From Sulfurifustis variabilis (GTDB lineage Bacteria > Pseudomonadota > Gammaproteobacteria > Acidiferrobacterales > Sulfurifustaceae): a stretch of 64,000 nucleotides of DNA. Positions 36,041-45,235 of the stretch are shown piece by piece. The position numbers and the translations under genes were made by a program. The notes under the pieces are model-generated. The model did no database searches, was not told the DNA's origin, and saw only the letters and a list, made by a program, of their open reading frames with translations. The first letter of the stretch is position 1. The number at the start of each line of letters is the position of its first letter. The stretch spans positions 372,001 through 436,000 of the forward strand of contig NZ_AP014936.1 in the NCBI RefSeq assembly GCF_002355415.1, written 5' to 3'.

Positions 36041-37691
36041 ACCTCGCGAACTCGGTCGCCTGGCGCGCATCACGCGCATCTTCGTCAAGCACGATCTCGA
36101 CGAGTTCGTTACCGCGCTGCACCTGTTCCGGCCGTACCGGCTGATCCTCCGGCTCATGCCCTGGCGCTTGATGCGCGGACGCCCGGCGCCTCGCGGCGTA
36201 CGCCTGCGCGAGGCCCTCGAGGAGCTTGGCCCGGTGTTCGTCAAGTTCGGTCAGGTTCTGTCGACGCGCCCGGACCTGCTTCCCGAGGACATCGCCGAGG
36301 AGCTGGCGAAACTGCAGGACCAGGTGCCCCCCTTCCCGGGCAGGGAGGCCGCGCGGATCGTGGAAGAGGCGCTCGCCGCGCCGATCACCGAGCGCTTCGC
36401 GAGCTTCGATTCAGAGCCGATTGCCTCGGCCTCGGTCGCGCAGGTGCACATCGCGCGCCTTGGTGACGGGACGGAGGTGGCGGTGAAGGTGCTGCGGCCC
36501 GGGATCGAGTCGGTGATCGAGCGGGACGTGGAGCTCCTTTACGTCGTGGCGCGCCTGGCGCATCGCTACCTGCCGGACGGGCCGCGGCTCAGGCCCGTCG
36601 AAGTGGTGGACCAGTTCAGGCGAACCATTCGGCACGAACTGGACCTCCGGCGGGAAGCGGCGAATGCGTCGCAGCTGCGCGCCAACTTCGCCGGCTCCGA
36701 TTTACTCTACGTGCCCAAGATCTACTGGGATCTCACGCGCCGGGACGTCATGGTCATGGAGAGGATCCACGGCATCCCGATCAGCAATGTCGAGGCGCTA
36801 CGGCAGGCGGGGGTCGATCTGCGCCGTCTTGCGCACAACGGAGTCGAGATATTCTTTACCCAGGCGTTCCGGGACGGTTTCTTTCACGCCGACATGCATC
36901 CCGGGAACATCTTCGTCTCGACCGACGGCCAGTACCGCGCGGTCGACTTCGGCATCATGGGTTCGCTCGGCGAGGAGGATAAGCGGTATCTGGCCGAGAA
37001 CTTCATCGCCTTCTTCAACCGCGATTATCGGGCCGTGGCCGAAGCGCATCTGCGCGCCGGCTGGGTGCCCGCGGACACGCCGGTCGGGGAGTTCGAGGCG
37101 GCAATACGGGCGGTATGCGAGCCGATCTTCGCGCGCCCGTTGCGGGACATCTCCTTCGGCCGGCTGCTGCTGCAACTCTTCCAGACGGCGCGGCAGTTCA
37201 ACATGGAGATCCAGCCGCAGCTCGTCCTCCTTCAGAAGACGCTGTTCAACATCGAGGGTCTCGGCCGGCGGCTCTACCCCGATCTCGATCTGTGGGTGAC
37301 GGCGAAACCTTACCTGGAGAACTGGGCTCGTGATCACCTGGGTCCGCGAGCGCTTTTCCGGGTGCTGCGCCAGGAGTTGCCGAAATGGTGGGAGTGGTTG
37401 CCGCGGATGCCCGGACTGGTGCACGACACGCTCGCCAGGGCACGCGACGGCGAACTGGAACTCGAATGGAAATCCGCCGAAATACGGCAACTGCGGCAGC
37501 AAATGCGCCGAAGTCAGCAGCGCATGTACTGGACCGTGGCGGGCAGCGGCCTGCTCGTATCGGCCGCCGTGATCTGGACTGTGGGAGGTTATCCTTTGGG
37601 TGACGTGACGTTGGGGGGCCTGTTCGGGAGCGCCTTGGCCGCAACAGGGGTCTTTTTCCTATGGCGAGGCCGACCGACCACCGGTGCCTGA
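36033..37691 (+). CDS. ubiB: Ubiquinone biosynthesis kinase-like protein UbiB
   Basis: UbiB is an atypical kinase/ATPase of the ADCK family needed for ubiquinone synthesis. The 552-residue protein has the KxGQ motif in FVKFGQVLSTRPDLLP, the alanine-rich nucleotide loop ASASVAQVH, VAVKVLRPG with the conserved lysine, FHADMHPGN and AVDFGIMG. Two C-terminal hydrophobic segments (about 507-548) anchor it to the membrane. It is the last gene of DUF971-ubiE-ubiJ-ubiB. Confidence 0.96.
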   Translation: MLKPRELGRLARITRIFVKHDLDEFVTALHLFRPYRLILRLMPWRLMRGRPAPRGVRLREALEELGPVFVKFGQVLSTRPDLLPEDIAEELAKLQDQVPPFPGREAARIVEEALAAPITERFASFDSEPIASASVAQVHIARLGDGTEVAVKVLRPGIESVIERDVELLYVVARLAHRYLPDGPRLRPVEVVDQFRRTIRHELDLRREAANASQLRANFAGSDLLYVPKIYWDLTRRDVMVMERIHGIPISNVEALRQAGVDLRRLAHNGVEIFFTQAFRDGFFHADMHPGNIFVSTDGQYRAVDFGIMGSLGEEDKRYLAENFIAFFNRDYRAVAEAHLRAGWVPADTPVGEFEAAIRAVCEPIFARPLRDISFGRLLLQLFQTARQFNMEIQPQLVLLQKTLFNIEGLGRRLYPDLDLWVTAKPYLENWARDHLGPRALFRVLRQELPKWWEWLPRMPGLVHDTLARARDGELELEWKSAEIRQLRQQMRRSQQRMYWTVAGSGLLVSAAVIWTVGGYPLGDVTLGGLFGSALAATGVFFLWRGRPTTGA

Positions 37692-37776
37692 CGAACGGGC
37701 GACCCTCGGCGTGGCCCGTACTGTGGCAGTTGTGCTACGATAATTGCTTAAAAGACACAGTCGCCGCGCTATTGCC

Positions 37777-38667
37777 ATGAAGCGCCTAAAATTCGCCGTC
37801 GCCGCAGCGAGCCTCGTGTGCCTCGCCCCCGCGGCCGCCCTCGGCGCCGGAAAATTCACCTGGTTCGACGAGATGCCGGCGCGCGACAGCCTGGGGCTCG
37901 TGCGTACTCCGACTCCGCTCCTCGCCAAGGATACCCGAATCGCCTTCGGCGTCGACGCGTTCCAGTCGCTGGCCCCCAGCGCGCTCGTCGACGGTCCCGG
38001 GGTCCACGACCCGGGAAACAGCCTGCGACTCTATGGCGAAGTGGGTCGCAGGGCTGACCTGCTCTATGCGCCGCTCGCCAACATCGATCGCATCGGTGGT
38101 CACGCTCCGGGCATGTTCGAATCCCATTCGAGCCGGCTCGCCGGCTTCGGCGTGAAGTGGCAGCATCGCCTCGACGCCTCGAGTTCGCTTGCCCTGTCTG
38201 CCGGTTACAGCGAGTCCGCCTGGGAATACCGGCCGGCGCTCAACCTCGACGTGTACGACACGCGGGCGGCACTCTCGTGGACCAGCATCGGCTCGAGCAG
38301 CTTCCGTCCGGGCATCACCGGCAGCGTTTTCGTCGGCGATGAGACCGTGCGGGACGAGGCATATCAGCGCCTGGGTCGCCGGTACTACGGCTTCGCCGTC
38401 GGGGGTCAAGTGACCGTGTTCCAGGAGCACACGCCGTACCTGTCGTTCCGTCATCGACGGAACTTCGAGAGCGCCTTCGACGACCCGGCCGTACCGCTCT
38501 ATCACGACGAGGAGCGTTCGCTCCTTTCGGCCGGCTGGAAGTGGCAGGTTCAGTCGAACTGGAGCCTGCAGGCGGAGGCGACGTACGGGCTGAACGGAAG
38601 CGCCATCGACCCTTACGCGCCCGATCGTAGCCGCTTCTTCTTCGGCACGCGGTTCGATTTCCGATAG
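37777..38667 (+). CDS. Putative outer-membrane beta-barrel protein (296 aa)
   Basis: The precursor has a signal peptide (residues 1-24, ending AALGA) and then alternating polar/aromatic strands such as LAGFGVKWQHRLD, LALSAGYSESAWEYRPAL and LLSAGWKWQVQSNWSLQAEATYG, typical of a small outer-membrane barrel. It ends FGTRFDFR, with the aromatic two residues before the end rather than last. I do not recognise the family. An extended -10-like TGCTACGAT lies at 37733-37741 with no clear -35. It stands alone between ubiB and a convergent GNAT gene. Confidence 0.65.
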   Translation: MKRLKFAVAAASLVCLAPAAALGAGKFTWFDEMPARDSLGLVRTPTPLLAKDTRIAFGVDAFQSLAPSALVDGPGVHDPGNSLRLYGEVGRRADLLYAPLANIDRIGGHAPGMFESHSSRLAGFGVKWQHRLDASSSLALSAGYSESAWEYRPALNLDVYDTRAALSWTSIGSSSFRPGITGSVFVGDETVRDEAYQRLGRRYYGFAVGGQVTVFQEHTPYLSFRHRRNFESAFDDPAVPLYHDEERSLLSAGWKWQVQSNWSLQAEATYGLNGSAIDPYAPDRSRFFFGTRFDFR

Positions 38668-38685
38668 CACCCGGCTTCCCGCGGG

Positions 38686-39162
38686 TTAATTCGATTCCCC
38701 CCAGTCCAGCCGTTTCGTGAAGTTGGCGGTGTGTACACGCTCTTCGTACCCCAGGCTGGGGTAGAAGCCCCGCTTGTAGGACTCCCGTTCGCGGCTGTTC
38801 AGTACGCTGATGCGGAAGCAGCGCCGTTTGACCGCCTCTGCCTCCATGGCCGCCATCAATGCCGTACCCACGCCGCGCCCGCGCGCGGCTTCCGTCACGA
38901 AAAGTTCTGATACGAGCATTTCCCGCCCGGCGAAGAGCAGATACGTGACGATCTCTCCGTGCACGTAGCCAGCGACGTCTCCGTTAAGCTCCGCGACCAG
39001 GAGTAAAGCGTTCTCTTCCTCGGTGAGGGTCGTCAGGCGACTGCGCAGCGTGCTGCCATCCGCATGGAAGGCAGGATTCCAGCCCAGCTCTCGGTGCAGC
39101 TGCATGATGGCCTCGATGTCGGTCGTCCGCAGCGGTCGAAGATGGATCTTGGCTTCGTTCAT
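38686..39162 (-). CDS. GNAT-family N-acetyltransferase
   Basis: The 158-residue protein has the GNAT pattern: IHLRPLRTTDIEAIMQLH at the N-terminus, LFVTEAARGRGVGTALM as the acetyl-CoA-binding Q/RxxGxG/A loop (near 90-106), and a YKRGFYPSLGYEER end. It acetylates an unknown substrate. It is followed upstream by about 155 bp with no recognisable gene and lies leftward like the yibQ cluster. Confidence 0.88.
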   Translation of the reverse strand: MNEAKIHLRPLRTTDIEAIMQLHRELGWNPAFHADGSTLRSRLTTLTEEENALLLVAELNGDVAGYVHGEIVTYLLFAGREMLVSELFVTEAARGRGVGTALMAAMEAEAVKRRCFRISVLNSRERESYKRGFYPSLGYEERVHTANFTKRLDWGESN

Positions 39163-39317
39163 CGTTTACTCCCTTGTCTCCTCATGATCTTGGGCTCAAT
39201 ACATCAATGCCAGTTCGCACTGTCGGTTGATCGTGCCTCCATCCACCGTGCTCTTCGGCAGCGGCAAAGCGGAGGGGCGTTGCGCTGTTCGAGCGCGGGC
39301 GACCATGCGAGCAAGGA

Positions 39318-40166
39318 TCACATTCCGGCGCCGGCGATACGTGAATCTTCGGCACGCGGCTTCTGTCGCAGCTTCAGCAGGTCGGTCAATCGCACGACCC
39401 TGGCGTTGTCGCGCGCGATCGTAGGCAGCCATTGTTCAAGCACGGCCAGGGTGCGAGGGTGGGGGTGACCGATGGCGATCGCGAAGCCGTTGCGACGTGC
39501 GATCGCCACGGTCTCGTCGAGCCGTGCGCGAATCGCCTTGTCGCTCGGCTCGTTATCGAGAAAGACGTTTCGCGCGAGCACCGGGACGCCGTGCTCCGCC
39601 GCAACGCGAGCAGCAACGCTGTGGGGGCTCGTGCGGGAGTCAACGAAGAAAAGATTACCGCGGTTCCGCAGCGCCTCCATCAGCAGCCGCATCGCCACAG
39701 GTTCTTGGGTGAGGCGGCTGCCCATGTGGTTGTTGACCCCAACGGCATGCGGGACGGTAACGAGATCGTAGGCGAGCGTGTAGAGGAACTCCCGGGCCGG
39801 CATGACGGCGTCCAGCACGCCCGGCCCGGGGGGTTCGTCCGTCAATGGCTCCATCGGCAGATGCAGCAGGACCTCCTTGCCGCCGGCATGTGCCTCGCGA
39901 GCGAGCCGATCCGCGTGCGTGGTGTGCGGAAGGATTGCGCACGCGACGGGAGCCGGGAGGGCGACCGCCCGCCTGCCTTCCCGAAGGCTGTTGCCCAGAT
40001 CGTCGATGATGATGCTGAGATAGGCTGTCGGAAGACCGGCGCCTGACTCGGCACCGGCCGTTGGCACCGTCAGTGCGCCGGAAAGACAGGTCGCCAGGGC
40101 GACCCGGGTGAGTGCGCCCAAAAAGCCAACCGCACCGCGCTTGGCCCGGCGCGGTGCGACGGTCAT
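39318..40166 (-). CDS. yibQ: Divergent polysaccharide deacetylase family protein (YibQ)
   Basis: YibQ-type proteins share the NodB-like barrel of polysaccharide deacetylases and are exported; their substrate is unknown, and the link with EnvC suggests cell-wall or envelope work. The 282-residue precursor has a hydrophobic signal (about 12-35), then LSIIIDDLGNSLREGRRAV, LLHLPMEPL, HMGSRLTQEP and AIAIGHPHPRTLAVL. It starts 13 bp after ctpA. In E. coli the order is gpmM-envC-yibQ; here ctpA is placed between. Confidence 0.9.
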   Translation of the reverse strand: MTVAPRRAKRGAVGFLGALTRVALATCLSGALTVPTAGAESGAGLPTAYLSIIIDDLGNSLREGRRAVALPAPVACAILPHTTHADRLAREAHAGGKEVLLHLPMEPLTDEPPGPGVLDAVMPAREFLYTLAYDLVTVPHAVGVNNHMGSRLTQEPVAMRLLMEALRNRGNLFFVDSRTSPHSVAARVAAEHGVPVLARNVFLDNEPSDKAIRARLDETVAIARRNGFAIAIGHPHPRTLAVLEQWLPTIARDNARVVRLTDLLKLRQKPRAEDSRIAGAGM

Positions 40167-40179
40167 CCGCGTTCCGCCC

Positions 40180-41505
40180 TCAGTTTCTGGCCTTGAAGAT
40201 GGCGATACCCTTGAGGAGATTGAGAGCCTCCTGAAGCTGGTAATCCTCTTCGGCGGAAGGAATGGTCTTGCCGTCCTGCTCGGCCGGCTTCGGCACCTCG
40301 ATGGCCTTTTCGGGCGCAGCGCCGCTTTCCAGGTGACGCGCGAGATCCGCTTCCTTGAGGCGACCCGTGGTGTCGTTCTTGGTGATCTTCGCCTCCTCGG
40401 TGAGGATGTCCGGCGCGATTCCCGCGGCCTGTATGGAGCGCCCATCGGGCGTGTAATACCGCGCGGTCGTGATCTTGAGCGCGGCCCCGTTGCTCACCGG
40501 GACGATCGTCTGGACCGAGCCCTTGCCGAAGGTCTTGGTCCCCATGACGATGGCCCGCTTGTGATCCTGCAGCGCCCCCGCGACGATCTCGGAAGCCGAT
40601 GCCGACCCCCCGTTCACCAGCACCACCATAGGCGCTCCACGAAGGACATCACCCGGCGCGGCCGAGAACTTGAGCTTCGAGTCCGCAACCCGTCCTTCCG
40701 TGTAGACGATCAGCCCCTTCTCGAGGAAAGCGTCGCTCACGCCCACGGCGGCGTTCAGCACGCCTCCGGGGTTGTTTCGCAAGTCCAGGATCAACCCCTT
40801 GAGCGGTCCCTTGTTCTCGCTCTCGAGCCTTTGGAGTGCCGCCGTCACGGCCTTCGGCGTCGCCGACTGGAACTGGGTGACACGCAGGTAGCCGTATCCG
40901 GGATCGAGCAGGCGGCTCTTCACGCTTTGGATCTTGATGACGGCGCGTGTGACCGTGAACTTGAGTGGCTTTGTCTGTCCCTCGCGCACCACCGTGAGGA
41001 CGATCTCTGATCCAGGTTTGCCCCGCATCAGACGCACGGCTTCCGTCAACGTCATTCCTTTCACGGCCTTCTCGTCGAGCCGGATGATGAGGTCGCCGGT
41101 CTTGAGCCCGGCTGCCGCCGCCGGCGTGTCCTCGATGGGCGCCACGACCTTCACGAACCCGTTTTCCATCGTGACCTCGATGCCCAGCCCGCCGAACTGG
41201 CCCTCCGTCTCGATCCGCACGTCGCGAAAGCTGTCGGCATCGAGGTAGCTGGAGTGAGGATCAAGGCCGGCGAGCATGCCCTGTATGGAGTCCTCGAGCA
41301 GCTTCTTGTCCTCGACCGGCTCGACGTAATCGCTCTTGATGCGCGCAAAAACCTCGGTGAAGGTGCGCAGCTCGTCCACGGGCAACGGCGACAGCGCCTC
41401 CCGGGCCTGCTCGCGCTCAGCGAGCACGGTCATGTCCAGCGCGATGCCCGCGCCGACGAAGATGCCGAGCAGGAGGACCAGGGTATAGCGTGCTGCGGAT
41501 TTCAT
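40180..41505 (-). CDS. ctpA: Carboxy-terminal processing protease (S41 family)
   Basis: CtpA-type proteases act in the periplasm, often on cell-wall hydrolases. The 441-residue protein has an N-terminal membrane anchor (about 5-25), a PDZ domain (about 85-165, with GGLGIEVTMENGFVKVV and LKTGDLIIRLD) and the catalytic serine/lysine pair in NGGSASASEIVAGAL (serine) and GTKTFGKGSVQ (lysine). It is 46 bp after envC, an EnvC-like activator being a plausible neighbour in cell-wall control. Confidence 0.95.
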   Translation of the reverse strand: MKSAARYTLVLLLGIFVGAGIALDMTVLAEREQAREALSPLPVDELRTFTEVFARIKSDYVEPVEDKKLLEDSIQGMLAGLDPHSSYLDADSFRDVRIETEGQFGGLGIEVTMENGFVKVVAPIEDTPAAAAGLKTGDLIIRLDEKAVKGMTLTEAVRLMRGKPGSEIVLTVVREGQTKPLKFTVTRAVIKIQSVKSRLLDPGYGYLRVTQFQSATPKAVTAALQRLESENKGPLKGLILDLRNNPGGVLNAAVGVSDAFLEKGLIVYTEGRVADSKLKFSAAPGDVLRGAPMVVLVNGGSASASEIVAGALQDHKRAIVMGTKTFGKGSVQTIVPVSNGAALKITTARYYTPDGRSIQAAGIAPDILTEEAKITKNDTTGRLKEADLARHLESGAAPEKAIEVPKPAEQDGKTIPSAEEDYQLQEALNLLKGIAIFKARN

Positions 41506-41551
41506 GCGTAGCTCCAACCTCTGGAGCCCTCCGAAAGCGGAGGGCTCGGGA

Positions 41552-42739
41552 TCAACGGCGGGCGCGGGTCGCGCGTCCGGTGGCGCACCAGTGCAGGGGA
41601 TCGTGGGGTAAGCCGTTGTGGCGAATCTCGAAATACACACCAGTACCCGGGGCGTCTCCGGTGCTTCCGACGGTCGCGATCGGCTGCCCCGTTTCCACCC
41701 AGTCCCCGACCTTCCGATACAGGGTCTGGTTATGCCCGTATAACGTCATATAGCCATCCCCGTGGTCGAGAATCAAGAGCAGCCCGAAACCACGCAACCA
41801 GTCGGCGTATGCGACTCGGCCTCGTGAAACCGCGTGGATCGTCTGCCCTTCTTTGCCGTTCAGAAACACGCCGCGCCAGTGCAGGTCACCGATTCCGCGC
41901 GGTTCCCCGAACCGCGCGGAGATGCGCCCCTCGATCGGCAGGGGGAGCCGCCCCTTGAGAGCGGAAAAGCGCACCTGTTTGCCCGGCCCGGGGACCGATA
42001 CGTCCGGCAAGTATCGCTTGATCTCACTGAGCAAACGCTCCAGCCGCTCCTCGTCGGCTCGGAGGCGCGCGATTTCGCGCGTGCGATCGCGCACCTCCCG
42101 GTTCAAGCTCGCGAGCACCTCGCCTCGCCGCGCCCGTGTTTCCTCGAGGGAGCGCTTTTCGTTTGCCTGGGTCTCGCGCAGTACCGACATGGCTTCGCGG
42201 CGTTCGCGCACCTCCTCTTCGAGCGCAGCCAGTCGCTCCAGCGAGCCGCGTATCTCTTCGATTCGCTCCAGGCGGGCGGCGTTGAAGTAACGGTAATAGG
42301 CGGCGACGCGAGCGGCCGCCGCCGGCTGCTCCTGGTTGAGCATCATTTTCAGGTAAGGCTGCCGCCCCATTGCGTACGCCGCCCGCAGCTGGGACTCGAG
42401 GACCGAGGTCTGTTGTTGCAGACGTTGGCGCTCCTTCTCGGCGCGGCGCTGTAGCGCCTGGAGAGCCTGATTGTCTTGCGCCAAGCGCGCATCCATCTCG
42501 CGGAGCGACCGCAATAGCGCATCGATTCGGCGCTCGTGAGCCTGAAGCTCCTCGCGCACGTGGTCGCGCCGCCCGCGGGTTTCGTTGAGGTCGCGCTGGA
42601 GAGCCTGGATTTGGACGCGCAAACGCTCGAGCTGAGCTTCGTGCGCGTCGGACGCGACCGTGCTGCTTGCCGCGAGCAGCAGGAGCACGCCGGCGGCAAG
42701 CAGGCTAGGCGCGTTGCTCGATCGTCTTCGGTCGCTCAC
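41552..42739 (-). CDS. envC: Murein hydrolase activator EnvC
   Basis: EnvC is a periplasmic coiled-coil protein that activates amidases at the division septum. The 395-residue precursor has a signal peptide (1-29), a long coiled coil (about 31-250) and a C-terminal LytM/M23 domain (about 275-385). As usual for EnvC, the LytM zinc ligands are degenerate (GDLHWRGVFL in place of the HxxxD motif, then GHNQTL), so it should not cut peptidoglycan itself. Its first 35 bp overlap the 3' end of gpmI. Confidence 0.95.
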   Translation of the reverse strand: MSDRRRSSNAPSLLAAGVLLLLAASSTVASDAHEAQLERLRVQIQALQRDLNETRGRRDHVREELQAHERRIDALLRSLREMDARLAQDNQALQALQRRAEKERQRLQQQTSVLESQLRAAYAMGRQPYLKMMLNQEQPAAAARVAAYYRYFNAARLERIEEIRGSLERLAALEEEVRERREAMSVLRETQANEKRSLEETRARRGEVLASLNREVRDRTREIARLRADEERLERLLSEIKRYLPDVSVPGPGKQVRFSALKGRLPLPIEGRISARFGEPRGIGDLHWRGVFLNGKEGQTIHAVSRGRVAYADWLRGFGLLLILDHGDGYMTLYGHNQTLYRKVGDWVETGQPIATVGSTGDAPGTGVYFEIRHNGLPHDPLHWCATGRATRARR

Positions 42740-44285
42740 TCCGCAGCTCGACGAGCGGTCGGCCGCTCATCTCGGTCGGGATAGGCACGCCCATGAGGTG
42801 CAGCAGCGTCGGCGCGATGTCCTCGAGCGCACCCGTTTTCGCCAAGTCGGCGGGACGCCCGACGTAAAGGAGCGGTACGGGATTGGTCGTATGCGCCGTG
42901 TGGGGCTGGCCCGTCTCGAAGTCGAACATCTGCTCTGCGTTGCCGTGATCCGCAGTGATCAAAAGCTCCCCGCCCGCGGCTGTCGCCGCCTCGGCGATCC
43001 TGCCGAGGCAACCGTCCACGGCCTCGATCGCGCGCACGGTGGCCTCGAAATCGCCCGTGTGGCCGACCATGTCGGGGTTCGCGAAGTTGCAGACGATCAC
43101 GTCGTAGCCATTGCGCCCGATCGCTTTCACGACCTCGTCTGCCACCGTGTAGGCACTCATCTCCGGCTTGAGGTTGTAGGTCGGCACGTCGGTCGGAGAA
43201 GGAACGAGAATGCGGTCTTCGAACTCGTAGGGTGTCTCGACCCCGCCGTTGAAGAAGAAAGTCACATGGGCGTACTTCTCGGTCTCCGCGACGCGAAGCT
43301 GGCGCTTGCCGAGCGAGGCGAGGTAGGCGCCCATGACGTTACGGAGCCGTTCGGGCGGGAAGGCGACGGGCACGTGAAATTCCGAGTTGTACTCCGTAAG
43401 GCTCACGAACGCGGCGATCTTCGGGTTCGCCTCGCGCTCGAAGGCGTCGAAGTGGCGTTCGATGAACGGTCGCGTGATCTGGCGCGCGCGGTCGGAGCGG
43501 AAGTTCATGAAAACGATCACGTCTCCGTCCCGGACGCACGCCGGCGCGCCGTCGACCGGCGCAATGACCGTCGCCTGCACAAACTCGTCGGTTTCTCCCC
43601 GGGCATACGCTTGTTCGAGGGCCTCGGTGGCGGAGGGTGCGCGGTGCGCCGCCTTGCCCCGCGTCATCATGTCGTAAGCGGCCTGTATGCGCGGCCAGCG
43701 ATGATCGCGGTCCATGGCGTAGTGGCGGCCGATGATCGACGCGAAGCGGCCGGCCGCGAGCGCGGCAAACTTCGCTTCCATGGCCCGAATGGAAGCGGCG
43801 GCGCTTTGTGGCGGGGTGTCCCGTCCGTCGAGAAATGCGTGCAGGAAGATCTCTTTGGCTCCCCGTCGGGCGGCGAGCTCGATCATGGCGTGGATGTGGT
43901 CCTCATGGCTGTGCACTCCGCCCGGAGACAGCAGGCCCATGAGATGTATGGCCCGCCCCGACTTGACCGCGAGGTCGACCGCATCGGTGAGTGTCTTATT
44001 ATTAAAGAAGGTGCCTGTCAGGATCGCCCGGTTGATGCGGGTATATTCCTGGTACACCACCCGGCCGGCGCCGAGGTTCAGGTGGCCCACCTCCGAGTTG
44101 CCCATCTGGGTCGCCGGCAGTCCCACGGCCGCTTCGGATGCCTGGATGAGTGTGTGCGGGTAGTCGTGCCAGAGACGGTCCCAGACCGGTTTGCTGGCCG
44201 CGGCGATGGCATTGTACTGGGTGTCCTGCCGGTGGCCCCAGCCGTCCATAATGATGAGGATCAGGGGCTTAGGGGAAAAAGACAT
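42705..44285 (-). CDS. gpmI: 2,3-bisphosphoglycerate-independent phosphoglycerate mutase
   Basis: GpmI interconverts 3- and 2-phosphoglycerate using two Mn2+ ions. The 526-residue enzyme has IIMDGWGHRQDTQYNAI, the catalytic serine in MGNSEVGHLNLGAGR, HGGVHSHEDHIHAM-type metal region (here SPGGVHSHEDHIHAM), and ITADHGNAEQM near the C-terminus. The start at ATG 44285 gives family length; 41 codons upstream are unsupported. It is divergent from the ArsR-family gene. Confidence 0.95.
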   Translation of the reverse strand: MSFSPKPLILIIMDGWGHRQDTQYNAIAAASKPVWDRLWHDYPHTLIQASEAAVGLPATQMGNSEVGHLNLGAGRVVYQEYTRINRAILTGTFFNNKTLTDAVDLAVKSGRAIHLMGLLSPGGVHSHEDHIHAMIELAARRGAKEIFLHAFLDGRDTPPQSAAASIRAMEAKFAALAAGRFASIIGRHYAMDRDHRWPRIQAAYDMMTRGKAAHRAPSATEALEQAYARGETDEFVQATVIAPVDGAPACVRDGDVIVFMNFRSDRARQITRPFIERHFDAFEREANPKIAAFVSLTEYNSEFHVPVAFPPERLRNVMGAYLASLGKRQLRVAETEKYAHVTFFFNGGVETPYEFEDRILVPSPTDVPTYNLKPEMSAYTVADEVVKAIGRNGYDVIVCNFANPDMVGHTGDFEATVRAIEAVDGCLGRIAEAATAAGGELLITADHGNAEQMFDFETGQPHTAHTTNPVPLLYVGRPADLAKTGALEDIAPTLLHLMGVPIPTEMSGRPLVELRSERPKTIEQRA

Positions 44286-44326
44286 GCGGAAATCCCGAAA
44301 CGCGTTATTCGTCTTTTCAAACTCCT

Positions 44327-44340
44327 TATAATTGTATAAT
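44327..44340 (+). promoter_or_regulatory. A/T-rich promoter region between gpmI and the ArsR-family gene
   Basis: Two consensus -10 boxes, TATAAT at 44327-44332 and TATAAT at 44335-44340, lie in a short A/T-rich island between divergent genes. The second overlaps the most upstream ATG of the ArsR-family frame, which argues that translation starts further in. No near-consensus -35 was seen. Confidence 0.5.
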
Positions 44341-44413
44341 GTTTTGTGAATGCGGGGCAGCGGCCATGCAGCCGGGAAATTGCCCGAATTCGATGAAGCA
44401 CGAGGCACACAAC

Positions 44414-44755
44414 ATGAGCGTCACCGCCGAAAACCTTCAACAGCAGGTCGAGCTGATCACCCGGGAAGAAGACATCCATCATGCCGCCCGCTCCCTCAAG
44501 GCGATGGCCCACCCACTGCGGCTCAAGATCCTGTGCCTGCTCGGCAGCACGAGCGAGTTCAGCGTGCAGGACATCGTCGAGCAGGTCGGCACCTCGCAAA
44601 GCAACATCTCACAGCATCTCTCGATCCTGCGCGACAAGGAGATCCTCGCCTCCCGCAAGGATGCGAACAAGGTGTACTACCGGATCGGCGATCCCAAGAT
44701 TCTCAAGCTCATCGGTGCGCTGCGCGACGCCTTCTGCAGCGCCAATCGCACGTAG
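44414..44755 (+). CDS. ArsR-family dithiol regulator, SqrR/BigR-like (predicted persulfide sensor)
   Basis: This winged-helix protein has SLKAMAHPLRLKILCLLG, VGTSQSNISQHLSILRDKEI as recognition helix and NKVYYRI as the wing. It lacks the ELCVCDL metal motif. With the start at ATG 44414 it has 113 residues and only two cysteines, C41 (in KILC) and C108 (in RDAFC). SqrR of Rhodobacter has its redox pair at C41 and C107, so the layout matches a persulfide sensor. In-frame starts also exist at 44339 and 44393; the first overlaps a -10 box. Rhodanese and glutaredoxin genes follow on the same strand. Confidence 0.8.
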   Translation: MSVTAENLQQQVELITREEDIHHAARSLKAMAHPLRLKILCLLGSTSEFSVQDIVEQVGTSQSNISQHLSILRDKEILASRKDANKVYYRIGDPKILKLIGALRDAFCSANRT

Positions 44756-44822
44756 TCATCTTTTTCGGTCAGTCCTGCGGCGGCTTCGGTAAAAGGCCGC
44801 CGCGTTCCTGCGGCATGTCTTC

Positions 44823-45233
44823 ATGCAGTTCGTCATCAACAATTGGTACCTGTTTCTCGCGCTCGCCGTCATCCTGGCGATGCTCATCGGCCCGACGCTC
44901 TCGCAGCGCCGATACGGCATCAAGAGCGTGAACCCCGCGGAAGCGATTCTCCTGATCAACCGCGAAGCGGCCGTCGTGGTCGACGTGTGCGAGCCGAACG
45001 AGTACGCCGCCGGTCACATCCCGGGCGCGCTCAGCGTGCCGCTTTCCGGCTTCGAAAAGCACCTCAAACCTCTTGAAAAACACAGAAAAAAGCCCGTGGT
45101 CGTGGCATGCCGCAGCGGCAACCGATCGCTGCGCGGCGCGGTGACGCTCCGCAAGCAGGGTTTCGAAAAGGTGTATTCGCTTGCGGGCGGGCTGGTCGCG
45201 TGGCAGCGCGACAACCTGCCGCTCGAGAAGTAG
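44823..45233 (+). CDS. yibN: Membrane-anchored rhodanese (YibN)
   Basis: The 136-residue protein has an N-terminal membrane helix (about 7-25) and a rhodanese domain (about 38-132) with VVDVCEPNEYAAGHIPGA and the active-site loop CRSGNR, which carries a persulfide on its cysteine. Rhodaneses move sulfane sulfur. It starts 67 bp after the ArsR-family regulator and is 2 bp before grxC. The order yibN-grxC-secB-gpsA equals that of E. coli. Confidence 0.94.
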   Translation: MQFVINNWYLFLALAVILAMLIGPTLSQRRYGIKSVNPAEAILLINREAAVVVDVCEPNEYAAGHIPGALSVPLSGFEKHLKPLEKHRKKPVVVACRSGNRSLRGAVTLRKQGFEKVYSLAGGLVAWQRDNLPLEK

Positions 45234-45235
45234 GA

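Noticed and set aside
39163-39317. Possible short minus-strand gene between the GNAT gene and yibQ, in a frame ending at 39196.
   Set aside because: It overlaps the 3' end of yibQ, lacks a ribosome binding site and matches no family I know. The 155-bp gap shows nothing else.
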